Source: Bacillota bacterium (GTDB taxonomy: Bacteria; Bacillota; Clostridia; Tissierellales; Sedimentibacteraceae). Taken from it: a DNA stretch of 64,000 bases. The translations under genes and the position numbers were made by a program. The stretch's first letter is position 1, and the number at the start of each line of letters is the position of its first letter. The notes beneath the pieces were generated by a model, which had not been told where the DNA came from, did no database searches, and saw only the letters and a program-made list of their open reading frames with translations. The stretch is from contig JAEWJT010000020.1 in the NCBI GenBank assembly GCA_023386345.1, positions 1-64,000 of the forward strand, written 5' to 3'. This document shows, one piece after another, positions 42,041 through 49,551 of the stretch.

Positions 42041-42334
42041 AAATTTTAGAAATATTGTCCCCGTTTGTAAATTTTTAGGGTTATATATGTAGTAAGTTAA
42101 AATCATTTTAGTTTATAGGCAATTTTTCAGTATAGGCATTTTAAAATGAAGAATTGTTTTAAATAAATTTAGAAAGAGGTGATTCCATTGGCAATTTAAA
42201 AACTTTACTACATATTATAAGAAGAATATTGATGATTTTATGACAGAATATTTATAAAAGCTACATCAAAGTAGTTTATAGAGATTAAACAAAAAATTGG
42301 CTAAAAGTAGCCTAAAAAACCTAGGAGGAAGAAT
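42041..42334 (+). promoter_or_regulatory. RNA leader shared with the metalloprotease gene, copy 2
   Basis: TGTCCCC at 42056-42062, then tttgtaaatttttaggg, an extra insertion of about 70 nt, the block aaataaatttagaaagaggtgatt, and a hairpin GGCTA-aaag-TAGCC (42299-42312) before GGAGG. The insertion and the changed hairpin show that the two leaders have been separate for some time. Confidence 0.65.
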
Positions 42335-43438
42335 ATGTTAAAAAGGTTAATAAGTATAATGTTAGTGATAGTTATGATATGCAGTTTATTTACTTTTGCT
42401 TATGCTAACGAAGCTATCAAAAAAAATGATAAGAACTATTATGTTGAAACTGGGTATATACCTGATGATGTTATTGAGTATGCTAAAAATTCCATAGGTA
42501 ATATGTTAATGCGTAAATATGATTCAAATTCCATAAAATTATTATATCCATTTAAACTTTTTAATTGTGAAATTGATTTATATTATTTTATGGTTTATTT
42601 TAACGATGAAATAATAGGATCTTATAGAGTGTTCAATTTGGATGGTGAATATAATGGTATATTTAGCGAAGCCGGTACATTCGAAAAAAATATATTGAAT
42701 GCATTTTCCAAATCAAGTGCTGAGCATCCTGCTAAAATATTGCGCGGACAGTATAAAGATATGTATTCTGTAGTTAATAATAAGGTTTACACCATTATTG
42801 ATGATATAGAAGGGAAATTTACAGAAACATCATATTTACAACAAAAATCTAGTGAAATAAAACTAGAAAATTTAAATAAAATGCTGTATACTATGAATAT
42901 TAATGTATGTGAAACACAGGAGTATAGACCTTATAAGTGGTTACAGCTAGATTTAAGTGAAACACAAGGGAGTGATAGCTGGTGTTCAGCATATTGTGCG
43001 GCATCTATAATTAGATTTATAAAAGGTTTAAATTTATCACAATGTTCAGCTAAAATACTTATGGAGTGGACGTATCCAGGGTTGCCTTTAAATGAATTAA
43101 AAAAATTAGCATTTCCTAGGAATAAGGTACTTGAATACTCTAAGCTCAAAGGTTTAAACCCTGTGCTAACTAGTGGAAGAGTGTCTACAAATTATGTACA
43201 GACACAAATAAATAAGGATATACCTTTGTGTTTTATCATTACACAAGATGAAAGTAATGGTGAAATATTTCGCCATACAATTGTATGTAGAGGATATTAT
43301 GATACGGGGGAACAAATTAATTTTTCAGTATGGAATCCTTGGAATACAACGTATGAAACATTGAATGGAAAAAACTTTCGATATGTAGATAAATACGGAG
43401 ATTGGTATACATGGGATGAAACTATACATGGTTTTTAG
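42335..43438 (+). CDS. Secreted staphopain-like (C47-type) cysteine protease
   Basis: A 367-aa protein with a signal peptide (IMLVIVMICSLFTFAYA), a pro-region of about 175 residues, and a C-terminal papain-fold domain. The catalytic Cys is in GSDSWCSAYCAA, His in FRHTIVCRGY and Asn in SVWNPWNTTYE; the WNPW phrase is typical of staphopains. The pro-region probably keeps the enzyme inactive until secretion. RBS GGAGG at 6 nt. Its leader is homologous to that of the metalloprotease gene. No obvious staphostatin-type inhibitor is beside it; the small membrane protein at 43568 is the only neighbour. Confidence 0.85.
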   Translation: MLKRLISIMLVIVMICSLFTFAYANEAIKKNDKNYYVETGYIPDDVIEYAKNSIGNMLMRKYDSNSIKLLYPFKLFNCEIDLYYFMVYFNDEIIGSYRVFNLDGEYNGIFSEAGTFEKNILNAFSKSSAEHPAKILRGQYKDMYSVVNNKVYTIIDDIEGKFTETSYLQQKSSEIKLENLNKMLYTMNINVCETQEYRPYKWLQLDLSETQGSDSWCSAYCAASIIRFIKGLNLSQCSAKILMEWTYPGLPLNELKKLAFPRNKVLEYSKLKGLNPVLTSGRVSTNYVQTQINKDIPLCFIITQDESNGEIFRHTIVCRGYYDTGEQINFSVWNPWNTTYETLNGKNFRYVDKYGDWYTWDETIHGF

Positions 43439-43504
43439 TAAATGGTTTTATATTATATAAAGTTTTATTTTTAGTGTAAGGTGTTAAAAATTATAATAAA
43501 TATT

Positions 43505-43550
43505 AAAAGAGAATTGAATATGTTTAAAATATATTTAATTCTCTTTTCTA
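43505..43550 (+). terminator. Terminator of the cysteine protease gene
   Basis: AAAAGAGAATTGAATAT and ATATTTAATTCTCTTTT form a 17-bp stem with one G-U pair, followed by ctagttttt. Confidence 0.88.
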
Positions 43551-43567
43551 GTTTTTATGAGGTGTAT

Positions 43568-43972
43568 ATGAAGAGATATATAATATATGTTGTTGTTATA
43601 TTGTTAATAGTGTCTATTGTATTTTTTGCATTATTATTTAATGATAAAAATAGTCCCAAATCACACAATGAAACCAAACTAGATAACAATGAAAGAGTGG
43701 AGAAATGGCTATCAGCACCTACGGCATATGTTAATAACTGCTTATATATTGGCAGAGGGGAGGTTCTGTATTCAGTGCCAGATGGGTGGGAGTATTATGG
43801 AACTATACTTAAAAAAGTGCCACGGGATGAGTTTACAGTGGAAGAAGAACTCTGCTCCAATGTTGCAAAATTTGGATCAAAGGTTTTTCTAAACAGAAAT
43901 AATTTGGATAAAATTTATATTGAGTTCAATATAGATGGGAAAATACAATATAATGAATTCAGAGATGAGTAG
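43568..43972 (+). CDS. Small membrane-anchored protein of unknown function
   Basis: A 134-aa protein with one N-terminal TM (YIIYVVVILLIVSIVFFALLF) and an outside domain containing YVNNCLYIGRGEVLYSVPDGWEYYGTI, ELCSNVAKFGSKVFLN and KIYIEFNIDGKIQYNEF. A broken paralogue is at 40664-41041 and a third fragment at 44087-44214, so this family was duplicated with the local region. No family recognised. Follows the protease terminator; RBS GAGGTG. Confidence 0.75.
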   Translation: MKRYIIYVVVILLIVSIVFFALLFNDKNSPKSHNETKLDNNERVEKWLSAPTAYVNNCLYIGRGEVLYSVPDGWEYYGTILKKVPRDEFTVEEELCSNVAKFGSKVFLNRNNLDKIYIEFNIDGKIQYNEFRDE

Positions 43973-44086
43973 TCATAATTTTTTAATAAAGGCTGATGTA
44001 AAAACAGCGATATTATAAAAAATTTGCTAATATTGTTGTTTTTAACATGCTTGAAATGACAGTTTGAATTTTATGTGAGGATAAAG

Positions 44087-44214
44087 AAGAATTATGTTCT
44101 AATACTATTGAAGTAGGATAAAGAATTTTCTTAAACAAAAAAGATTTACACAAAATATATGTTGAAATTACTTTAAATGGGGAAATAATATATCTTAAAT
44201 ATAAAAATGATTAG
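44087..44214 (+). pseudogene. Fragment of the small membrane protein gene, third copy
   Basis: Encodes only the C-terminal part (ELCSNTIEVG, then RIFLNKKDLHKIYVEITLNGEI) with an internal stop. The upstream text ttttatgtgaggata matches the sequence before the 40664 gene, so the 5' part was deleted internally. Confidence 0.8.
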
Positions 44215-44413
44215 TAAGATTTTATATAAAATTATGACATAAATATAGTAAAAAATTATATTTTTTAAGACTTGAAAATACGAAAAAACATTTAACTCAG
44301 AATAGCACAGAAGTTCACCTACAGACAATCTATATATTTGATATGTTAATACTAATAGATATTGTTGATTAGTACTTGTAGCATAAAAAGGTACATTAAG
44401 ATTAATAAAATAA

Positions 44414-44447
44414 AGCGATATTAGGTGAAATGTCCCATAATATCGCT
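44414..44447. terminator. Terminator of the methionine gamma-lyase gene
   Basis: AGCGATATTA and TAATATCGCT form a perfect stem with a 14-nt loop containing GTCCC. T-rich sequence follows on both strands, so it also ends rightward transcription. Duplicated at 41243-41276. Confidence 0.85.
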
Positions 44448-44458
44448 ATTTTTATTAT

Positions 44459-45655
44459 TTATTTCAAACGAGCAAACCCATATTCCAAGTCTGCGATTAT
44501 ATCCTCTACATTTTCAAGACCTACTGATAATCTTACTAAGCCCTCTGAAATTCCTTGCTCTGCAAGCTCCTCTTTTGTATAAGGAGAGTGTGTCATACTT
44601 GCAGGATGCTCGATTAGTGTTTCTGCATCTCCTAAGCTTACAGCTATCGTGCAAAGCTTCAAACTATTTAATAGTTTCGCGCCTGCTTCTCTTCCGCCTT
44701 TTACCTCAAATGATACCATTCCGCCGAATTTGAACATTTGCTTTTTAGCAATCTCATGTCCTTCAAATGAAGGCAATCCAGGGAAATAAACTTTTTCTAT
44801 CATTGGGTGTTTTTCTAAATATTCTGCAATTTTTTGTGCTGATTCACAGTGTCTGTCCATTCTTATCTCAAGTGTTTTTAAGCCTCTTAAAATCAAAAAT
44901 GCTTCAAATGGTCCCATAACTGAGCCTGTCATGTCTTTAAGTCCGAAAAATCTTACTTCATTCATAAGCTCCTTTGAGCCACAGATAAATCCTGCTATAA
45001 CATCTCCATGACCGTTTAGATATTTAGTTGCTGAATGTATAACAGCATCAGCTCCTAATTCTAATGGTCTTTGAAGATAAGGTGTTGCAAATGTATTGTC
45101 GCATATAATCTTGATGTCTTTATTATAATTATGTGCTAATTCAGATACAGCTTTTATATCTGCAATCTTTAGATTAGGATTTGCAGGTGTTTCAAGGTAA
45201 ACAACTGCTGTGTTTGGTCTTAGTGCTGCCTTAACTTCTTCTAGGTTTGAAGTGTCAACAAAAGAAACCTCAACTCCGTATCTTGTCATGCCATGATTTA
45301 GGTAAGCAAAAGTACAGCCATACAAAGTACCATCTGCTATGATGTGAGAGCCAGCCTTGCAAACGGTCCAGAATATAGAAGTTACTGCTCCCATTCCAGA
45401 GCTTACAGCTACGCAAGCTTCTGCATTTTCAAGTGCTGCAACTTTTTCCTCTAACACAGATGTTGTTGGATTTCCAAGTCTTGTGTATATGTATCCATTT
45501 TCCTCGCCTGCGAATCTTCTTCCACCCTGCTCGCAAGTATCAAAAGTAAATGTAGAGCTTTGATAGATTGGCATGGTTAATGAGCCATATTGGGTATCTT
45601 TCTTGTTTCCAGCATGAATAGCTTTCGTCCCAAATCCGATATTTTTATTTTCCAT
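44459..45655 (-). CDS. mdeA: Methionine gamma-lyase (PLP-dependent)
   Basis: Splits methionine into methanethiol, ammonia and 2-oxobutyrate (398 aa). It belongs to the Cys/Met metabolism PLP family. The PLP lysine is in SATKYLNGHGDV, and GSVMGPFEAFLILRGLKTLEIR follows. The active-site cysteine that marks true methionine gamma-lyases is present in LYGCTFAYLNHG. The ATG at 45655 follows AAAGGA; an earlier start at 45679 would add 8 residues without support. A cystathionine gamma-synthase or lyase role is less likely. Confidence 0.88.
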   Translation of the reverse strand: MENKNIGFGTKAIHAGNKKDTQYGSLTMPIYQSSTFTFDTCEQGGRRFAGEENGYIYTRLGNPTTSVLEEKVAALENAEACVAVSSGMGAVTSIFWTVCKAGSHIIADGTLYGCTFAYLNHGMTRYGVEVSFVDTSNLEEVKAALRPNTAVVYLETPANPNLKIADIKAVSELAHNYNKDIKIICDNTFATPYLQRPLELGADAVIHSATKYLNGHGDVIAGFICGSKELMNEVRFFGLKDMTGSVMGPFEAFLILRGLKTLEIRMDRHCESAQKIAEYLEKHPMIEKVYFPGLPSFEGHEIAKKQMFKFGGMVSFEVKGGREAGAKLLNSLKLCTIAVSLGDAETLIEHPASMTHSPYTKEELAEQGISEGLVRLSVGLENVEDIIADLEYGFARLK

Positions 45656-45855
45656 AATAAAGTCCTTTCTTGTAACCAATTATATTATTTTTTAATTTTC
45701 ATTGCCCAGTTAAATATAATGATATTTAGAGTCATACACTGATTTTTTAAGGCATAAATGAAATATCATTTAAATTAAAATAGCTTTATTTATTTCTTCC
45801 CAACTTAGTATATATTTTAACGACGTTTTTTGCAAGCTTATTTTTAAGCATTATA

Positions 45856-46410
45856 TTAGATATAATAAAATATCCAGCCAACAACTCCTGCTCCTAATGT
45901 AAGTATAATAGGGTTTATATCATAACGAACATGAAGTACAAATGCAGAAATTAATATCACAAGCGAAAGCCAATTAACATTAACACTTTGCAAGCTGAAA
46001 ATATTAGGTACATTAAATACATTCGATAGCATTATATTTATTGATACAGCAAATATTAAACCAACTGATGCCGCCTTAATACTTGATAAAATTGTGTTTA
46101 AATAGTCATTATTTTTTATTCTATCTTCATTTCTTGAGAAAATAGGGACAAATACCATCGATGGAATACAAACTGCAAATGAGGCAACAAGTCCTCCTAT
46201 AAATCCTCCATACATCTGCCCTACATATGTTGCTGAATTAATAGCTATAGGTCCTGGTACTAATAAGTCCAAGGCATTTAAATCAGCAAATTCAGCTAAT
46301 GTCATACCAAATTTAGATGCTTCATCAAAAATTAGGGATAGCATTGCGTACCCACCGCCAAAGCCTAAAAAGGCTACTTTTAAAAATGAAATAAATATTT
46401 TTATTATCAT
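45856..46410 (-). CDS. Chromate transporter, short CHR subunit 2
   Basis: A 184-aa membrane protein of the CHR family. Short CHR proteins work as pairs encoded by adjacent genes. The family phrase FLKVAFLGFGGGYAMLSLI is at the N terminus, and PGPIAINSATYVGQMYGG follows. About five TM segments. It overlaps the partner gene by 4 nt. Substrate chromate is by family only; in anaerobes another anion is possible. Confidence 0.88.
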   Translation of the reverse strand: MIIKIFISFLKVAFLGFGGGYAMLSLIFDEASKFGMTLAEFADLNALDLLVPGPIAINSATYVGQMYGGFIGGLVASFAVCIPSMVFVPIFSRNEDRIKNNDYLNTILSSIKAASVGLIFAVSINIMLSNVFNVPNIFSLQSVNVNWLSLVILISAFVLHVRYDINPIILTLGAGVVGWIFYYI

Positions 46411-46961
46411 TTGCTGTCACCCCCAGATGTTTTTTTAAACTTCATATACAATACACCAATGACTGCTGATAATATTATTAGTATTGGCACATCAAGCAAG
46501 CTGAACAATGTAAATATAAAGCACAATATCGCAATAAAAATATTGATTTTTGATTTTAAATTGTATCTAGCAGTTGTATATGCTGCTGCAAATAAAAAAG
46601 ATGCAGAGGCAGCACGTACTCCAGTCATTGCAGCTACCACAGGTCCACTCTGAGGAATTAGATTATAGAGTAGAGTTGCTATAGCCATCAGTATATATGC
46701 TGGCAGAACTGCTGCTAAACCAGCTGAGATCATCCCAGCCATACCGCTTATTTTTTTCCCTACTAAGAAAGCATTATTAAGAGCTATAATTCCTGGAAAT
46801 GTTTGGGAAAGGGCAGCATATTCATAAAAGTCGTCCTTGCTGATTAAGTTATATTTGTCACATAAATCCTTTTCTATAATAGGGAGCATAGCAAGCCCAC
46901 CAGAAAATGTAAATGTTCCTGCTAACAAATAGGTTTTAAATAATAAAAAGTTTTTTTTCAT
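46407..46961 (-). CDS. Chromate transporter, short CHR subunit 1
   Basis: A 184-aa partner of the gene at 45856. The N terminus reads FKTYLLAGTFTFSGGLAMLPIIEKDL and then ALSQTFPGIIALNNAFLVGKKISG, as in CHR half-size transporters. The ATG at 46961 is preceded by AGGAGGAG. The open frame extends to 47057, but that part lacks a ribosome binding site and family similarity. Confidence 0.88.
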   Translation of the reverse strand: MKKNFLLFKTYLLAGTFTFSGGLAMLPIIEKDLCDKYNLISKDDFYEYAALSQTFPGIIALNNAFLVGKKISGMAGMISAGLAAVLPAYILMAIATLLYNLIPQSGPVVAAMTGVRAASASFLFAAAYTTARYNLKSKINIFIAILCFIFTLFSLLDVPILIILSAVIGVLYMKFKKTSGGDSK

Positions 46962-47278
46962 GTCTCCTCCTAACACAGTCGCTTTAAATAAAAATGAATT
47001 TTTATCTATTGAGATTATTTTTGTTTTATATATACTATTTTCTACTAATTCTATCAAGATATTAAATAAATGTCAATTATGAGCCATATATTTTTATAAA
47101 TAAGAATTGAAAAACTAAATATCTGCTTTTTAGATAATTTTATTTTGTAACTTTTCTATATTTTTTATTAAATAAATTTCTGTAATAATCTTGTAATATT
47201 TACATATACTATTTAATGGTAAACTATGTATGTTGCACAAGAGTGCGATAAAAAAATAAAACGAAGGAGGTTAAGAAG
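46962..47278. promoter_or_regulatory. Divergent promoter region, chromate pair and ABC exporter leader
   Basis: A 317-bp A+T-rich interval. It must carry promoters for both sides; a possible rightward one is near 47190-47225 (TTGTAA or TTTACA boxes), without a clean -10 element. Nothing else is seen. Confidence 0.4.
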
Positions 47279-47416
47279 ATGATTAGATTATTAACAAATT
47301 TAGTAACAAAGACAGCAGGTGAATTACAAAAATCAAATAGAAATAATAATAAAGCTTATATTTGCTCATCTTTTAGCCTCGAGAGTACTTTTGAGGAGAT
47401 AGATTTCTGCGGCTGA
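47279..47416 (+). CDS. 45-codon leader peptide upstream of the ABC exporter genes
   Basis: A small gene beginning MIRLLTNLVTKTAGEL, with an Asn-rich middle (SNRNNNKAY), two cysteines and an ending EEIDFCG. A strong ribosome binding site (AAGGAGG) is 8 nt upstream. It is followed by about 140 nt of hairpin-rich sequence, a terminator (47560-47607) and then the two ABC genes. This is the arrangement of B. subtilis bmrB-bmrC-bmrD, where a leader peptide controls attenuation. A quorum-sensing or bacteriocin precursor is possible but there is no modification or processing gene nearby. Confidence 0.7.
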   Translation: MIRLLTNLVTKTAGELQKSNRNNNKAYICSSFSLESTFEEIDFCG

Positions 47417-47607
47417 TATCTTGTCAAAGGTATGAAAACATATCAAGGATACAAAAGATATCTAAGATACGTTACATAGTTTCGAAGAATCGAAACGTCT
47501 AATAATTTGAGACATCAAAGTATGTCAAAAATATTATTAGAAAATAACATTAGCGCTTGAATCCAGAAGGTGTATGCTTATAATAGCTAACTTGTCTGGA
47601 TTTTTTT
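47417..47607 (+). promoter_or_regulatory. Attenuator region of the ABC exporter operon
   Basis: After the leader ORF there are several hairpins: GTTTCGA-AGAA-TCGAAAC (47479-47496), GACAT-caaagt-ATGTC (about 47511-47526) and a GATATC pair spanning 47417-47462. The terminator is AATCCAGA (47560-47567) with TCTGGATT (47595-47602), then a T run (47601-47607). Ribosome stalling in the leader peptide could change which hairpins form. Confidence 0.65.
47560..47607 (+). terminator. Leader terminator before the ABC exporter genes
   Basis: AATCCAGA/TCTGGATT stem, extended by a few pairs across a bulge, followed by seven T. It lies 110 nt before the first exporter gene, so full transcription needs read-through. 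Confidence 0.8.
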
Positions 47608-47716
47608 GTGCAATTTAAAAAATGAAGTAGCAAAGAAAGAAGATATTGAGAATATTGTTTGGTTGCTCTTGATAATTTAAAAACAAATTCAATATCTAAT
47701 TACTACAAAGAAAGGG

Positions 47717-49540
47717 ATGATGACTAAAATGAAAAAAGGTAATGAAGGATTTAAACTGCTAATACCTTACACAAAAGGACTAAGAGGATTATTTATACTT
47801 ACTGCAATATCGATTATAATTAGAGTTTTTGTAAATTTCGCAACTCCTCAGGTTGTTAAAGTAACTGTAGATTCGGTAATAAAGAACGAACCGCTCAATC
47901 TACCTAAGATGTTTGTCAATTTAATTGAATCTATTGGCGGAGTTGAGTACATAAGACAAAATATATGGATACCTGCTATGTTTATTATAGCATTTGCTGC
48001 TATAACATGTATATGCGACTATATAAGTAAAGTATCTATAGCAAAAGGATCTGAGGGTTTAGTAAAAAAGCTTAGAAATCATTTGTATAAACACATTCAG
48101 AGATTGCCGTACAGCTGGCATACAAAAAATCAAACAGGTGATATAATTCAGAGAGCTACAGCAGATGTTGATTTGATAAGAAGATTTATAGCTGCTCAGC
48201 TTTCGGAGCTGTTCAGAATTACGATGCTTATAACTATCGCACTTATTTTGATGTTTTCAATGAATGTTAAGCTGTCTCTCATAGCGCTTATATTTATACC
48301 TATAATAATGACATATACAGCAGTATTTTATGGAATAATATCACGTAGATTTCAAGATGCTGATGAGGCAGATGGAATTTTATATTCAACAGCTCAGGAA
48401 AATTTGACTGGAGTAAGAGTTGTAAGAGCATTTGGAAGAGAAAAATATGAACTTGATAAATTTGAGGAGAAAAACAGCAATCTTGCAAATTTATGGATAA
48501 AGCTAGGCAAACAACTATCTTATTACTGGTCTGTCGGAGATTTGTTCTCTGGACTTCAAGTATTAACTATAATCGTATTTGGTGCGATAGAAGCTGTAAA
48601 TGGAAATATAAGCTTAGGAGAATTTTTGGCGTTTGTTTCATATAATTCAATGCTTGTATGGCCTATAAGAGCATTCGGAAGAGTTTTGTCAGAGATGAGC
48701 AAGGCTAAGGTATCTCTAAAAAGAGTATCAGAGATATTAAACGAGGAAGAAGAATTTGACGATGAAAATGCACTTAAACCGAGCTTTGAGGGTAAGGATA
48801 TAGAATTTAACAACGTAACTTTCAAATATGGCGAAAATAGTAATATAATTAAGGATTTAAGCTTTAAGATAAAGGGTGGAGAGACCTTCGCAATACTCGG
48901 AGGAACAGGCTCTGGAAAAACAACTATCATGCACCTTTTAAATAGACTTTATGATATTGAAAAGGGCAATGGTGAAATTAAGATAGGCGGAGTCAATGTA
49001 AATGACATAAGACTAAGTCATCTTAGAAAAAATATAGGTATGGTGCTTCAAGAACCTTTCTTATATTCAAAAACTATAAAGGAAAACATGGCTATAACAA
49101 AGGAAGATATTAGCATGGAAGAAGTAGAGCTTGCAGCTTCGACAGCATGTGTTAAAGATGCGATAGAGGGCTTTGCCAAGGGATATGATACAATAGTAGG
49201 TGAAAGAGGAGTAACATTGTCTGGAGGACAAAAACAGCGTGTTGCTATAGCTAGAATGCTTATGCAAAATACACCTGTGATGATTTTTGACGACTCGCTT
49301 TCAGCTGTGGATTCTGAAACTGATGCGAAAATAAGAGCCGCACTAAAAACTAACAGAAAAAGTGCTACAACTATTCTTATATCTCATAGAATTACAACAC
49401 TTATGCAAGCTAATACAATTATGGTTTTGGATAAGGGACAAATAGCTGATTTAGGAACTCATGAAGAATTAATACAAAGAGAAGGCATATACAGAGATAT
49501 ATATAATGTTCAAATGAATATGTCTGATATTGAAATATAG
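47717..49540 (+). CDS. Heterodimeric multidrug ABC exporter subunit, BmrC-like
   Basis: A 607-aa half transporter: six TM segments, then an ATPase domain. Walker A is GGTGSGKTTIM, signature LSGGQKQRVAIARM, Walker B IFDDSLSAVD. The catalytic Glu after Walker B is replaced by Asp (DDS), which marks the degenerate site of heterodimeric exporters such as BmrCD or LmrCD. Three in-frame ATGs lie at 47717, 47720 and 47729; GAAAGGG touches the first, so 47720 or 47729 may be used. Followed after 11 nt by the partner. Likely exports drugs; no sequence evidence of peptide cleavage. Confidence 0.88.
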   Translation: MMTKMKKGNEGFKLLIPYTKGLRGLFILTAISIIIRVFVNFATPQVVKVTVDSVIKNEPLNLPKMFVNLIESIGGVEYIRQNIWIPAMFIIAFAAITCICDYISKVSIAKGSEGLVKKLRNHLYKHIQRLPYSWHTKNQTGDIIQRATADVDLIRRFIAAQLSELFRITMLITIALILMFSMNVKLSLIALIFIPIIMTYTAVFYGIISRRFQDADEADGILYSTAQENLTGVRVVRAFGREKYELDKFEEKNSNLANLWIKLGKQLSYYWSVGDLFSGLQVLTIIVFGAIEAVNGNISLGEFLAFVSYNSMLVWPIRAFGRVLSEMSKAKVSLKRVSEILNEEEEFDDENALKPSFEGKDIEFNNVTFKYGENSNIIKDLSFKIKGGETFAILGGTGSGKTTIMHLLNRLYDIEKGNGEIKIGGVNVNDIRLSHLRKNIGMVLQEPFLYSKTIKENMAITKEDISMEEVELAASTACVKDAIEGFAKGYDTIVGERGVTLSGGQKQRVAIARMLMQNTPVMIFDDSLSAVDSETDAKIRAALKTNRKSATTILISHRITTLMQANTIMVLDKGQIADLGTHEELIQREGIYRDIYNVQMNMSDIEI

Positions 49541-49551
49541 GAGGTGACAGT

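Larger units (their letters stand above)
44087..44571. repeat. Direct duplication, copy 2 (parent side)
   Basis: Counterpart of 40914-41400. Here the sequence continues into the complete methionine gamma-lyase gene, so this is the original location. Confidence 0.93.

Noticed and set aside
45719..45772. AATGATATTT/AAATATCATT inverted repeat upstream of methionine gamma-lyase as a riboswitch
   Set aside because: The arms are short and A/T-only with a loop of about 34 nt, and no SAM-riboswitch core is visible; it could arise by chance at this base composition.
47279..47416. Agr-type autoinducer or RiPP precursor beside the ABC exporters
   Set aside because: There is a Cys-containing C-terminal half and an exporter nearby, but no AgrB, modification enzyme or peptidase domain; the terminator between the ORF and the exporter genes fits a leader peptide better.
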